Origin: Chlorops oryzae
Taxonomy: Eukaryota > Arthropoda > Insecta > Diptera > Chloropidae
NCBI GenBank assembly: GCA_020466095.1
Contig: CM035806.1
Location: 90,886,511-90,950,510, forward strand
DNA: 64,000 bases
Direction of reading: 5' to 3'
Shown here: piece by piece, positions 1 to 10,618 of the stretch
Numbering within the stretch: the first letter of the stretch is position 1
Layout of the letters: each line of letters starts with the position of its first letter
Program-made: the position numbers and the translations under genes
Notes under the pieces: generated by a model
The model's database searches: none
What the model was told of the DNA's origin: nothing
Seen by the model: only the letters and a program-made list of their open reading frames with translations

Positions 1-51
1 ACTTGCTTTTAAGTATTTCGATATTGACAATATTCCCATATGTATGTTTTA

Positions 52-111
52 CTCAGGGATCGGCAATAATCCTATTTTCAGCATTATTTTTATGAATTAT
101 TGCCGAATATA
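52..111. repeat. Outer part of AT-rich repeat, left of mariner-1
   Basis: This stretch begins CAGGGATCGGCAATAATCC and is repeated near-identically at 60233-60290, where it runs straight into GAATATTTCCATTTC. In this copy the same continuation is found only at 1401, after the mariner. So 52-111 and 1401 onward are one repeat split by the transposon. It contains an 11-bp inverted repeat (TCGGCAATAAT at 60-70 and ATTATTGCCGA at 97-107). The outer boundary of the repeat family is not determined. Confidence 0.7.
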
Positions 112-1398
112 TTAGGTGTAGTAAAAAGAAATCCATTATTTTTCCAATAGATGGCGTTATTTATCTGCATCTCGCGTTGTATAAGTCCGATCGTGTTCCG
201 CTAGGGGGCATTAGAAAGATGACAGTTCCTACTAAAAAAGCTTTTTTGACACTTTTTTGATTGATTGATTCAGTTTTGTTTGAGAGCTTGTCAAAGATGG
301 ACATCAGCAAAGAGAAAATTCGCTACATTTTACAGTTTTTCTTCGATAAGGGAGAAAACGCAAGCCAGGCGGCTGAAAATGTGAATAGCGTTTATGGACC
401 TGATACTGTAACAGCCAATCATGCGCAATTTTGCTTTCGTCGATTCCGTTCCGGTAACTTCGATGTCAAGGATGCACCACGCACTGGAAGGCCAATTGTC
501 GAAAATGTCGATAAAATCATGGAAATTATCGAGTCCGACCGTCATGTTAGCACTGTTTCGATTGCAAAAGAGCTAAAGATTGCACAAAAAACTGTTTGGA
601 ACCATTTGAATAAGGCTGGATACACAAAGAAGCTCGATGTATGGGTGCCACACGAGTTAACGCAAAAAACCTCATAGACCGAATTTCCATTTGCGAATCG
701 CTGCTGAACCGCAACAAAATCGACCCATTTCTGAAGCGGTTGGTGACTGGTGATGAAAAGTGGGTCACTTACGACAACGTCAAGCGAAAACGGTCGTGGT
801 CGAAACACGGTGAACCGGCGGAAACGGTGGCCAAGCCAGGATTGACGGCCAGGAAGGTTTTGCTGTGTGTTTGGTGGGATTGGCAGGGAATTAACTACTA
901 TGAGCTGCGCCCATACGGCAAAACTCTTAACTCGGAACTCTACTGTCAACAATTGGACCGTCTGAAGGAAGCAATCGCCCATAAGCGGCCAGCTTTGGCC
1001 AATAGGAGAGGAATTGTGTTCCATCAGGACAACGCCAGGCCACACACATCGATAGTGACTCGCCAGAAGCTCCGGGAGTTTGGTTGGGAGGTTCTTCTGC
1101 ATCCACCTTATAGTCCGGACCTGGCACCAAGTGATTACCATCTGTTCCTGTCCATGGCGAACAATTTTGCTGGTGAAACATTCGCTTCAAGAGAGGCTTC
1201 TGAAATTCGACTGTCTCAATTTTTTGCTAATAGGAACGAGGGCTTCTATGAGAGAGGCATAATGAAATTACCTTTAAAATGGCAACAAGTTATCGAACAA
1301 AACGGCGCATATTTGACCTAAATCGGGTCATTCTAACTATCTTAAATAAAGCCCTCAATTTAATGCAAAAATAATGGATTTCTTTTTACTACACCTAA
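112..1398 (+). mobile_element. mariner element, copy 1 (mariner-1)
   Basis: A 1287-bp Tc1/mariner element. It has perfect 32-bp terminal inverted repeats at 112-143 and 1367-1398, starting TTAGGTGTAGTAAAAAG. It is flanked by the TA target duplication at 110-111 and 1399-1400. An empty version of the same target is seen at 60283-60300, which confirms both ends. The internal transposase is of the DD34D type but is inactivated. A second copy with the same ends is at 24458-25739. Confidence 0.97.
261..1321 (+). pseudogene. mariner-1 transposase, frameshifted and start-less
   Basis: This was a mariner transposase, the enzyme that cuts the element at its inverted repeats and pastes it at TA dinucleotides. 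An N-terminal paired helix-turn-helix DNA-binding half lies in one frame (261-677), followed by WVPHELT. The catalytic half is in another frame (641-1321): TGDEKW (first Asp near 752), HQDNARPH (second Asp) and YSPDLAPSDYHLF (third Asp), with exactly 34 residues between the last two. Two lesions are visible against copy 2. The ATG is ATT at 264-266, and one A is missing from the A-run at 664-669, which shifts the frame. The RGI-MKL-P motif near the C-terminus is intact here but shortened in copy 2. The protein resembles the mellifera-type mariners; that subfamily call is from memory of motifs only. Confidence 0.95.
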
Positions 1399-1428
1399 TA
1401 TGAATATTTCCATTTCTTTTTACATATA

Positions 1429-2309
1429 ATTATGGATTAAAGAAAATTCAAAAATTTCAAATTTAACATTTTCGATTTGTTTGATATTGTTAAATTCAAA
1501 TTCTGAAAATATGAATTGACATATAGTCAATAATAATAAAATTTAAAATTTGGACTACTAAAAAATACCCAAAATTTAAATGTGAGAGTTACTGAATATT
1601 GGACAATCAAAAATTTTTATTTCGAAATTTTGGAATATTCAGGCACTCAAAAATCAGATCTTTGAAATTTTGGATTATTTGAAAAATCAGCAATCATTTA
1701 AAAAAAATTTGTTATTGTTTTAATAATCAAGAATTTCAAATCAAAAATTCGTGGAATAAATTTATAAATATAGCATTTCTGGTTTCTGTTACCTAGATGC
1801 AGAAATGAGTTCAAGAAGAATTAACAGTCAATCGTGGGCATGAAAGGGTTAATAGCAAGATAACTATCAGTTCCAATTTGCCTGTTTGCAAAATAATTAT
1901 TGGTTGACTCGGTCGCATTTGGTTTTGTTATTTGTCATAAGCATGTTAATTTGAAACCAGAAATGCTATATTTATAAATTTATTCCACGAATTTTTGATC
2001 TGAAATTCTTGATTATTAAAACAATAACAAATTTTTTAAAAATGATTGCTGATTTTTTAAATAATCCAAAATTTCAAAGATCTAATTTTTGAGTGCCTGA
2101 ATATTCCAAAATTTCGAAATAAAAATTTTTGATTGTCCAATATTCAATAACTCTCACATTTAAATTTTGGGTTTTTTTAGTAGTCCAAATCTTAAAATTT
2201 ATTATTATTGACTATATGTCAATTCATATTTTCAGAATTTGAATTTAACAATATCACACAAATCGAAAATTTTAAATTTGAAATTTTGGAATTTTCATTA
2301 ATCCATAAT
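1429..2309. repeat. Long fold-back: two ~358-bp inverted arms with a 166-bp loop
   Basis: The left arm 1429-1786 and right arm 1953-2309 are reverse complements with few mismatches. The loop 1787-1952 is unique in the window. The innermost arm ends are GCATTTCTGGTTTC and its complement. Both arms are extremely AT-rich with no coding potential. One arm plus its outer flank recurs as a single copy at 60233-60628. This suggests a dispersed repeat that exists both as a monomer and as a head-to-head dimer. Terminal target duplications of the whole unit were not found. Confidence 0.88.
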
Positions 2310-2673
2310 CATCAAATGAAAATCTCTGAATGCACTATAATCTGAAAATCAAAATCTAAAATTTTTTCTCTCAAAACCGTGATATATATTAGTTTTTTTT
2401 TTTTATATACAGTTTCTTGTTTCATCAGAAGCGACTAAATAATTGTTTTTTTTTTTTTTTTTTTTTGTTTAAATGCTTACAGACGTACAGGTGCGTGTCT
2501 TAAATAGAACTCTGGATCAGAATCTCGGACTTGCAAATTTTGAATATAGCATACTCTTAGGCACTAAGAAAACTCCGTAGAAAAAAGCGTTAATTTTAGA
2601 AAGAATAGCAAATATTGAGAGCAACTGTCAGAACACACCAAAAGTTGGAGGAAGGAATAGCGCAGCAGGTTTA
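2310..2673. other. AT-rich spacer with T homopolymers, no gene
   Basis: The stretch holds long T runs around 2393-2403 and 2444-2466. It then leads into sequence upstream of the coiled-coil reading frame at 2674. No open frame or RNA gene was recognised. The part from about 2490 may be the 5' part of the same LINE-like fragment. Confidence 0.5.
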
Positions 2674-3183
2674 ATGATGCAATTGGGATCTGGTGCAACA
2701 AAGCCTACGCATAAGGACACATCACCGGAAGAATTTCAAAAAGACCTTGGTTTTTCCAGAGTAGGTTATATGAATATCGCAGATCTGATGATGCATATGC
2801 AGAAGTCAATGCCCGAATTACTGGATGAGAAACTTCAGAATATTCCAACAAAACAAGACTTAGAAGGAATCACAAATGATATAGGGAAACTAAACCAAAA
2901 AGTTGATGATCTTGCAGAAGAGAACGCGTACCTTAAATCCGAGCTACAGAAAGTGAAAACTGAGAGCGAAAAATTTGCAGGAGTGGTTAAACTACTAGTG
3001 GAAACATCAAAGCGGAGCTCCTTAATATTCAAGGGATAAGACAGCGGAAAGTGGCCAGTTGATGCAGTAAGGAACCTTTGTAACGAAGTACTGCAGTTGA
3101 ATAATGTATGGCCGACTTCAGCCAGAGAGCTATATGCCAGAAATGGGAAAACGTGTGTCGTCGCTAATTTCCAATCGGAAGAC
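2674..3183 (+). pseudogene. ORF1-like coiled-coil protein of a LINE-type retrotransposon, truncated
   Basis: The reading frame runs from 2674 to a TAA at 3037-3039, giving 121 residues. Its C-terminal half is heptad-rich (KLNQKVDDLAEENAYLKSEL), i.e. a coiled coil. Reading on past the stop, the same general pattern resumes (SARELYARNGKTCVVANF), which resembles the RNA-binding region after the coiled coil in LINE ORF1 proteins. If so, the stop is a lesion. The frame is cut at 3183 by the copia LTR. The family is not identified. A gag-like protein of another element is an alternative. Confidence 0.45.
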
Positions 3184-3401
3184 TGTTGATGTGTAAAAGA
3201 GTACAACACTCATATTAATGTCGTCATTTTATTTTTCTCGCATGTCGATACCCGCAGTTACGAATAATAATCGCATGTCGATACCCTGAGTTAAGATCAA
3301 TCGATTGTTCAGTTCAAAAGTTGTGAGCAATAAATAGTTAGTCGAGAAAGTCGTTTCTTGTTTTTGTATTCGGATAATTAAAACTAAAAAGAAACTCAAC
3401 A
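3184..3401 (+). mobile_element. 5' LTR of a copia element
   Basis: The 218-bp segment begins TGTTGATGTG and ends CTCAACA, giving the usual TG...CA termini. It is followed three bases later by a copia-type primer binding site and then by a copia gag frame. It carries an AATAAA-like signal around 3330. No matching 3' LTR was found in the window, so the element is incomplete on the right. Confidence 0.8.
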
Positions 3402-3403
3402 TA

Positions 3404-3417
3404 GGTTATGGGAACAG
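3404..3417 (+). promoter_or_regulatory. Primer binding site, initiator-Met tRNA type
   Basis: GGTTATGGGAACAG lies just inside the LTR. Copia-group elements prime minus-strand DNA from an internal half-molecule of tRNA-iMet with a site very like GGTTATGGGCCCAG. This site differs from that form at two positions. Confidence 0.75.
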
Positions 3418-3444
3418 CGCGACTAAACGGGAATAATTTAAAAT

Positions 3445-3987
3445 ATGAATTTTAATATGGAGAAACTTGATTTAAACAATTATGACACATGGTGTCTACA
3501 AATGAGAAGTGTTCTCGTGCATCAAGAGCTTTGGTCTGTCGTGTCCGGTGATGAAATTAAGACAGAGGAGAATGAAGCACAATGGCTTCTTAAAAATAAT
3601 AAAACAGTAGCAATTATAATGTTATGTATTAAGCCATCAAACTTAAACAGTATAAGAACGTGTAATACTGCGACAGAAGCATGGAAAATTCTTAAGGATT
3701 TACATCAACCAAGGGGACCAGTAAGGCAAATAGCGTTATTCAAACGGCTTTTAAGTTTGCGAATGAGCGAGACAGACAGCGTCCAGCAACACATATCTGC
3801 GTTCTTCAAAATAGTCGATGAACAAGCTGAAGTCAATATTTCTATTATAGAAGAACTTTTGTCAATTATGCTGTTGGCGAGCTTACCAAAAAGCTATGAG
3901 AACTTGGTCGTAGCACTGGAGGCAAGGGATGAACTGCCAAAGCTTAATGTTCTAAAAATTAAGTTATGTGAAGAGGATCAAAGACGG
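3445..3987 (+). pseudogene. gag: copia Gag, N-terminal part (interrupted by BEL-1)
   Basis: This is the Gag part of a Ty1/copia polyprotein, which forms the intracellular virus-like particle. The frame opens MNFNMEKLDLNNYDTW, matching the start of copia Gag (the DUF4219/UBN2 region), and continues through LYDLHQPRG-like and LLASLPKSYENLV motifs typical of the family. It reads without a stop to the BEL-1 target duplication (GACGG, 3983-3987). The continuation is at 12210: the codon CGG at 3985-3987 is followed in frame by AAA TTG at 12210. Confidence 0.9.
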
Positions 3988-4521
3988 TGTTGAGGTGAGG
4001 GAAAGTAAGAAAGGGACGTACCTGTGGTTCTCCGGAGTGCTGCTTGACTTCGGACTGCTGTCCGGCTGAGGTGATGGTTCTGCGGCGGTTTTGTGAGTTG
4101 AATTGCACGACGCGAAAATTCGTTTTTTTTTCAATTGATTTGATAATAAAAATAAACTTGCCTTCTTGGCGATTTACGAAAAGAAAAAAAAGGAAAATAC
4201 AAACTTAAAGTAGCCTTCTTGGCTAGTTCTTACATTGAGTTTACTTTTTATTTAGTCACTAAAATGGTATTTTATTTATTTTTTTTTTTTTTTTTGGTTT
4301 TGGGTTTTTTTTGTTTTTGCACGAATGTACGATTAGAAAATTTGTTGTTTTTTTTGTTTTTACGATACGGAGCGGTAGAGCGCGCGTTCGCCAAGCCGGC
4401 CGAAAAAGAGTGACGAACCGTCGCTGGATTTCGAGCTGTTGAGCCAGAGAGAGAGCAAGGTTTCGTTAAAAAGTTCTGATTAATGGCTCGTCTCCATTGC
4501 GGCTACGGCGAAAACCGAACA
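3988..4521 (-). repeat. BEL-1 3' LTR (left copy on the plus strand)
   Basis: 534 bp with TGTT...AACA ends, paired with 11671-12204. The adjacent inner sequence on the minus strand (CAAGGCGGGCAGTA) is the candidate polypurine tract. On the plus strand it contains T/G homopolymer runs around 4279-4345. Confidence 0.95.
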
Positions 4522-4559
4522 TACTGCCCGCCTTGCGCTACGCAATAGATATTTCTTGC

Positions 4560-5333
4560 TTACCTGCGCCTACTGTACAGGAACTCCCGGAACTCCTGCA
4601 TCACCTCCTGGACGAGGGCCCGGTCCGCAGCTGTGGGGGCCGGCCGCTCCCAGTCGGATGGTGGAGATAGGGACGCACGGTTGAAGCGGATGGGCAAGGG
4701 GGCAAACCGGACATTCGCAGCATTTCTCCGAGCGCGACTTCTTAGGCCTGCAGGTCTGGTTGGCGAAGGACGACGAATCAGTGGCGGCGACGGCGATCGT
4801 ACGGGTGTTAATGTCCGATGCAGATGGCGGGGCCGATTTCTGCCCGTGGAGTTAGCCCGACGGTGGGATGGGCTTCGCTCGTTGGTCGACCACTGGTGCC
4901 CACGACGGGGTGTATTACCGCCTTCTGACCGGTGGCGTGGATTTGAGTGATTCCGGCGCCGGCGCGATCGATGCCGACGACCTGGGACCACTGAACCTTC
5001 CGCATCCCGAGCCCTTCGGGGCTGCCACGGGCCGGGTTCAGGAGGCGACGGCGATCGAAACCGTTAGTGGATTAAAGTGTGATGCTCTTCGTCACATATT
5101 TTGCATCCGTGTTGCTTTGGGCAGTCCTTCCGCAGATGCAGTGGGGATAGACAGCGGAAACAGCATTTTTGCTGCTGGATCGTCAGCAACCGCTTCTCAA
5201 CGGCCCAGCGGCGGAAGCGGCGACAGCGACTCAGACCGTGGGCCCTATCGCATACCACACATGCCCGTCGTCCTTCCATGGCACTCTGAAATGAATAGGA
5301 GACACGGATGAGCAGATGCGACATGATAAACAA
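4560..5333 (-). pseudogene. BEL-1 extra 3' ORF: three zinc knuckles and an arginine-rich tail
   Basis: An additional ORF downstream of integrase. The likely start is the Met at 5279 (MEGRRAC). The N-terminal ~65 residues hold three Cys/His clusters (CVVCDRAHGLSRC, CCFRCLSPLHLRKDC, CKICDEEHHTLIH), the same arrangement as the BEL nucleocapsid in gag. A TAA at 5064-5066 interrupts the frame. The same frame then stays open to 4560 and encodes an Arg/Pro/Ser-rich region ending FLYSRRR. The ORF is about 240 residues if read through. A nucleic-acid-binding role is inferred from composition. It begins ~100 bp after the integrase stop at 5379 and is in the same orientation. The protein is not recognised as a named family. 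A captured second copy of the gag zinc-knuckle region is the simplest source. Confidence 0.65.
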
Positions 5334-5378
5334 AGAGAGGGGGAGGGGAGAGTGTTGCGAAGGGATGAGGACGACTAG

Positions 5379-6410
5379 TCATAAGGTTTCTGGCAATTCG
5401 ACCGGAAACAGACAGAGCTTTGTAATCGGCCTTGTGATGATACCAAATTGTGTTTTTACGTCGACAATGCGCACAAGACCATCATCCCCCGGGTGGACTT
5501 GAACGATCCTTCCTTTTCTCCATTCAAATGGGGGCAGCTGAGCATCCAGGAGGACGACGAAATCGCCAACCTTTAAATTCGGCTGCGGCATCTTCCATTT
5601 ATCTCTCTTATGTAGATTAAGGAGATATTCCAATTTCCACCGTTGAGCGAATCGGTGATGTAGAATTTTCACTTTCTCCCATCGCGTAGTGAGCGGCAAA
5701 TCAGCGTGTGATTCTTCAGGCCAAGCGGTAAATGGAGCTCCTCGGAGGAAGTGCCCAGGTGTCAGTGCCAATAGGTCTGACGGATCATCTGACATTGGCG
5801 TGAGCGGACGCGAGTTCAAGACTCCTTCGATTCGTGCCAATAACGTGGCGAATTCTTCAAACGAGAATTTGTGCGGACCAGCTACCTTGACGAAGTGGAT
5901 CTTGAAGCTTTTGACCGCCGCCTCCCATAATCCGCCCATATGAGGTGCGTGGGGCGGGATCAGATGCCATTCGAACCCTTGCAGGGAATATTTCCGTTGG
6001 AGGTCGTCAACAGCACTCGAAACGAATTTAGCGAGTTCGGCGTCTAAAGCATTTTTGGCGCCAATGAAATTCCGGCCGTTGTCGGAGAAAATTCTCTTAG
6101 GGAGTCCCCGGCGTCCTATGAACCGATCGAATGCGGCCCGGAAAGACATAGTGGACAACTCCGAGCATAATTCGAGGTGAACTGCTTTAGTGGCGAAACA
6201 CACAAACACGCTGACGTAGCCCTTGAGATATGGTGCCGTCCGATGGGTGGAAGTTTTGATGTCAAACGGTCCGGCAAAGTCGACGCCGGTATGCGTAAAC
6301 GGTAGCGACAACGTTGATCTTTCAGCTGGCAGAGCGGCCATCATCTGAGTCTTGACTCGTTGCTTATGGATGGTGCACGTATGACAGCGAGTGATGCAGC
6401 TCTTTATTTT
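5379..6410 (-). pseudogene. pol: BEL-1 integrase
   Basis: This is the integrase that joins element DNA to the host chromosome. The zinc-binding HHCC part (LHGGAQ..., then CITRCHTC) straddles the nonsense codon at 6411-6413. The catalytic core shows GVDFAGP (Asp), FSDNGRNF (Asp) and GLWEAAVK (Glu). A basic C-terminal region with GDFVVLLD and KGRIVQVHPG follows; this small beta-barrel is typical of BEL/Pao integrases. The frame is the same as the upstream RT/RNase H frame and ends at 5379. Without the upstream TGA it would be the C-terminus of one polyprotein. Confidence 0.95.
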
Positions 6411-8545
6411 TCATTTTAATCGCGCGATGTAAAAATTCTGTCGCACCATGCGAAACATGAGTTGAGCGCCGCCGTGCAGGAGCGTTTTGTGTGCGAAGTC
6501 CAAATACAAGCGGCAAAACGTGGAGGCGGCAGGTATGATAATCGGATATCTCTCATCTATCGTAAGATCTGCATGAATAAGCCGGCCATTGACGCGCAGC
6601 AGCCCATCATCGTCAAGCATAGGATTCAGCGATAACAGCTCGCTCTTCTTTCCGAGTGGTTTTCCTTCACTGAGATCCTGATACTCGAGTGGATAATGAA
6701 ATGTTTGTGAAAATAAAATTAAACGGTTTCTCACCATCGTCAGCTCATCTTGCGACAGTATAAGTGTGTTGGGACTTGGGACCATCTCTCTTCGCGCTTG
6801 TCTGTAGAAACGCATTACGTAGCCGATGACTCGAAGCGCTCGATCATACGATGAAAATCTGGCGAGAACGTCTTCCGATTCTGTAATGACGGTGAATACG
6901 GCCGCCTTCCGCTCTTCAAGAGTTGTAGATGATGGGGGTTCAAACTGGGGCCATTTCTCTGGCGATTCTACGAGCCATGACGGTCCTTGCCACCAAAGCG
7001 AATTTTCACAGAGATCCTGAGCTAGCATCCCTCGGGTACCCAAATCAGCTGGATTGTCTCGCGATCGCACATGGCGCCATGGAGTGTTGCCAACGTTGGT
7101 CAGAATTTCGGAAATTCGATTGGCGACGTAAGTTTTCCATGCATTCGGAGGACGTTTCAGCCATGCCAGCACGATCGAGGCGTCTGACCATAGAACCGTT
7201 TGATGTTCCTGAATATGAAGCTGAGCGTTGATCGATTTTACTAGTCTGGACAGAAGAACGGCGGCGCAGAGCTCGAGGCGCGGTAGGCTGACAGTTTGCA
7301 ACGGAGCCACCTTAGATTTCGCCGTAAGCAAGTGAGCATAAACTTGGTTGGGACTCTCGATGCGGAGGTAGAGTGCTGCACAATATGCTCGCTCCGAAGC
7401 ATCGCAGAATCCGTGGAGCTGAACTGTGACCGTAGGATCGTAGTGCACCCATCTCGGAATTTGAATTTGCTCGATGAATGCCAAATCAATGACGAAAGCA
7501 TTCCAGCGTTCCAAAGCCTCACTCGACACCCGCTGATCCCATTCAGTGCCTTCGAGCCACAGCTGTTGCATAAGAACCTTGGCGCGGATGATGATCGGCG
7601 TAAGCCATCCTGCTGGGTCGAATAGTTTTGCGATATCAGACAAAATTTGTCGCTTGGTCGTCGACGATGCAGCAGAATGAGCGCTCAACTTGTATGAGAA
7701 ACGATCAGCAATGGCATTCCAGCGGATCCCCAACATTTTTGCGTCGCTGGCAGACTTGAATTTCAAAAATTCGGCATCCAGCAGGTGTGAAGATGCGACA
7801 TCCTTTAATAATTCGGCATGATTCGCGGTCATCTTCTTCAACGGAAATCCCGCCGAGCCGAGCGTGCTAATGAGTTGCGTTTTTGCTGTACATGCCGCTT
7901 CGAGTGTATGGCCGCCTGATAGGACGTCGTCGACGTACGTTTCATTCTTCAAAATGAATGCTGCTTGAGGAGCGTCGTGCGCCGAGTCGTTTACTAATTG
8001 ATGAAGCGTTCGAATGGCCAAATATGGAGCACAGTTGACTCCAAACGTCACGGTTTTCAATTCGTAATCCTTTACCGGTCCAGTCTCTTCCTCGCGAAAT
8101 AGGATGCGTTGAAAGGCTCGATCCTCTTCATGCACCTGTATCTGTCGATACATCTTCTCTATGTCGCCGTTAAACACGAATCGATAGAGCCTCCAGTTGA
8201 GCAAAAGGATGACCAAATCCGCTTGGAGCACCGGTCCGACATGAAGCACATCGTTCAACGACAAGGATGACGAGGTTTTCTGTGACGCGTTGAAAACAAC
8301 GCGCACTTTGGCGGAGGTACTCTCTGGCTTCATCACTGCATGATGGGGAAGATAAAAAGAAAGGAAATTATTTTCGTGTATAATTTCAGAATTGGAGCAT
8401 GGCTCCATGTGATCATATTGTAGATACTCTGCTAACACGGAATTATAAGTGTCGCGCATAAGAGGCTGCTTCGCAAGTCTTCTCTCCAGGCTCTGGTATT
8501 GCGTCAGCGCTCCGAATCGCGATGCACCTAAGCGTAATAAAATTC
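6411..8545 (-). pseudogene. pol: BEL-1 reverse transcriptase and RNase H
   Basis: Reverse transcriptase copies the element RNA into DNA and RNase H degrades the template. The RT region shows FNASQKTSSSLSLNDVLHVG, the fingers/palm start typical of BEL/Pao, and the YVDD catalytic box (YVDDVLSGG). RNase H shows FCDASERAYCAAL, LPRLELCAA, LWSDAS and RDNPADLGTRG, so all four acidic positions are present. The frame ends at TGA 6411-6413 inside the integrase zinc-binding region. At its 5' side (about 8530-8545) the upstream gag-pro frame ends and this one takes over. LGASRFGAL and LERRLAKQPLM, typical of the RT entry, are in the new frame, so a one-base indel lies there. Confidence 0.95.
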
Positions 8546-10618
8546 GACCTTAAATGGTAGACGTACGACATATCTACCTTCGGAATTCTTAACGGTGGTT
8601 TGAGCATAAAGCTCTTCACAATAAACGTCCTCTGAAAGAGGCGGAGGGGAATGTGGAACCTCTTCTTGTTCCCAAAACGATTTGAGTAGCTCGGAGAGCG
8701 ACTCATGGTTGTCTCCGGAGGAGACCTGCGTCGTAAACGCTTCGGTGGATTCGCTGGCGATGGCCCCACTCAAATACCACCCGAACACTGAATTTTGTGC
8801 TACGAGACTCCCTCCGACATTCATTCTGACTCCAGGTCGTAGTAATTTAGGCATAATATCGGAGCCGATGACCATATCGATGCGGCCTGGATTCATGAAG
8901 TGGGGGTCGGCGAGCTCAAGCGATGAAAACTCTTGGGGATCCATGTTGGAGACCCGTTTGGCTGGAAGCCAATTTGTCAACTTTGGTAACACCACGGCGT
9001 CGATCTGATCCTCGAACGTAGAACGAGGCGATGCGAGCATGATGGAACACTCTTTTTTTGCAACTTGGGTGCACTGCCCGCCCATACCGGATACGTTGCA
9101 CACTTTGGGCGTAGTTGGAAGATTCAATTGGAGCTGCATCCGTTCCGTAATAAACGTCCTTTGAGATCCTTGGTCGAGAAGGGCTCGCACTAAAAAGCGC
9201 TCTCCTTGATGCAATATGTGTGTGAGCGCGGTCGGCAACAGTACTTGCGTCTGGCTAATCGATACATGCGCATGTGCTTGCGAAGTGGATGATCCATCGG
9301 CGGTTACAAAATTCGAAGTCTTCGGTGGCGCGGAAGCCTGCGCCGGATGGCTCGTCGGAGACGGGCCGTCAGCCTGAAGAGGCGTCGGTGTGGTTGAAGA
9401 TCCTTGACCCTTTTGTGTAGCCGTTGGATTCGGAAAATGAAGAAGCGTATGATGCGATTTTCTGCACTTTGCGCAACGGAAGGTACTATTACACTTTGCT
9501 TTTTGATGACCAGTCGAAAGGCAGTTGAGACATCGATGGTGCTGCGAAACAGCTTGGACACGTTCGTCGACCGACATATTGAGAAACACATCACATTGGC
9601 GTAGAGGATGGTTGCCGCGACAGAGGACGCAGACTCCATTGGTCCGCTCTTGGGCGAGAAACACGTTCGTCGAAGGCACTTCGGATTTTACAGCGGGATG
9701 GGGAGCCTCCAATGCATTAAAGCTGGAAAGGCGTTCAACAACTTCATATCGCTTAGTCAAAAAGGCATTCATTTGTGGCCACGTTGGCACCTCTCGATGT
9801 GACGCCAATGACTGTTCCCAATGTGCGATCGTTTGCGCCGGAAGACGCCTGGAACAGAAATGAACGAGCAGGGCATCCAAAATATCCACGACTCCATGAC
9901 TCTTCAGCATCTTGAGGCAATCGTTGACGGTTGTTTGTATGCGCAGGATTCCTTCCGGCGTTTCATCTTGGATAGCAGGCAGGTCGCATAAATTTTTTAA
10001 TTGTTGATCGACGAGGATGCGTTTGTTCTCGTATCGCGCCTTAAGAGCCTCCCACGCATTCGTAAAGTTGTCGCCACACAGTGGATAGCCTTAAACGATA
10101 GCACCCGCGGCTCCCGTCGTCTTGCTGCGAAGATGGTATAACTTTTGCACTGGTGGCAGCCGAGGGTGATTGACGTAAACCGCGGTGAACATGTCTCGAA
10201 ATGCTGGCCATTCACTATAGCCACCAGCAAAAACTTCAGTATCACACGGTGGTACCCTGATGAAATTGTCTTCTCCATGAAAGTCGTTAGGTGGAGGAGT
10301 TACCCGAGTGCTCGTCAGCGGTGGATGCTGGGGGGTGATTTCTCGTAGCATCTCCTGAAGCTTGGCTCTGGCTATCATCTGAAGATCGCGACACTCGTGA
10401 TAACTAATTTCCGCTGAATCGGCCGCCTCTGGACTCCAGGTTCCTTGATCGACCGCTGCTCGATACGTTTGACGCACTTCATTCCAGTCGTACATCAGTT
10501 GTTCGATTTTAATCTCCAACAATTGCTCGCTTTGATTCATTGGATCGCTGTTCATGGCTGCATCGCACATGTTCTTGAGCTCAGCTACCGCGGAGTGAAA
10601 ATGCCGTAAGGGATCCAT
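8528..10618 (-). pseudogene. gag: BEL-1 Gag and aspartic protease
   Basis: Gag starts at the Met at 10618 (MDPLRHFHSAV). The capsid region includes FAGGYSEWPAFRDMF, a hallmark of BEL/Pao Gag (DUF1759). A TAA at 10091-10093 breaks the frame; the same frame reopens and runs to 8528. Two CCHC-like knuckles (CVLCRGNHPLRQC, CLNCLSTGHQKAKC) and a third CRKSHHTLLH cluster follow. After a Pro/Ser/Thr linker comes the retropepsin motif ALLDQGSQRTFI (DUF1758 type) and a flap-like GSDIMPKLL region. The frame is lost near 8530. Gag assembles the particle, and the protease would cut the polyprotein. Confidence 0.94.

Noticed and set aside
4633..4950. Plus-strand frames of 105 and 147 codons (4633-5311)
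   Set aside because: They are antisense shadows of the BEL-1 3' ORF, in GC-rich sequence with few stops.
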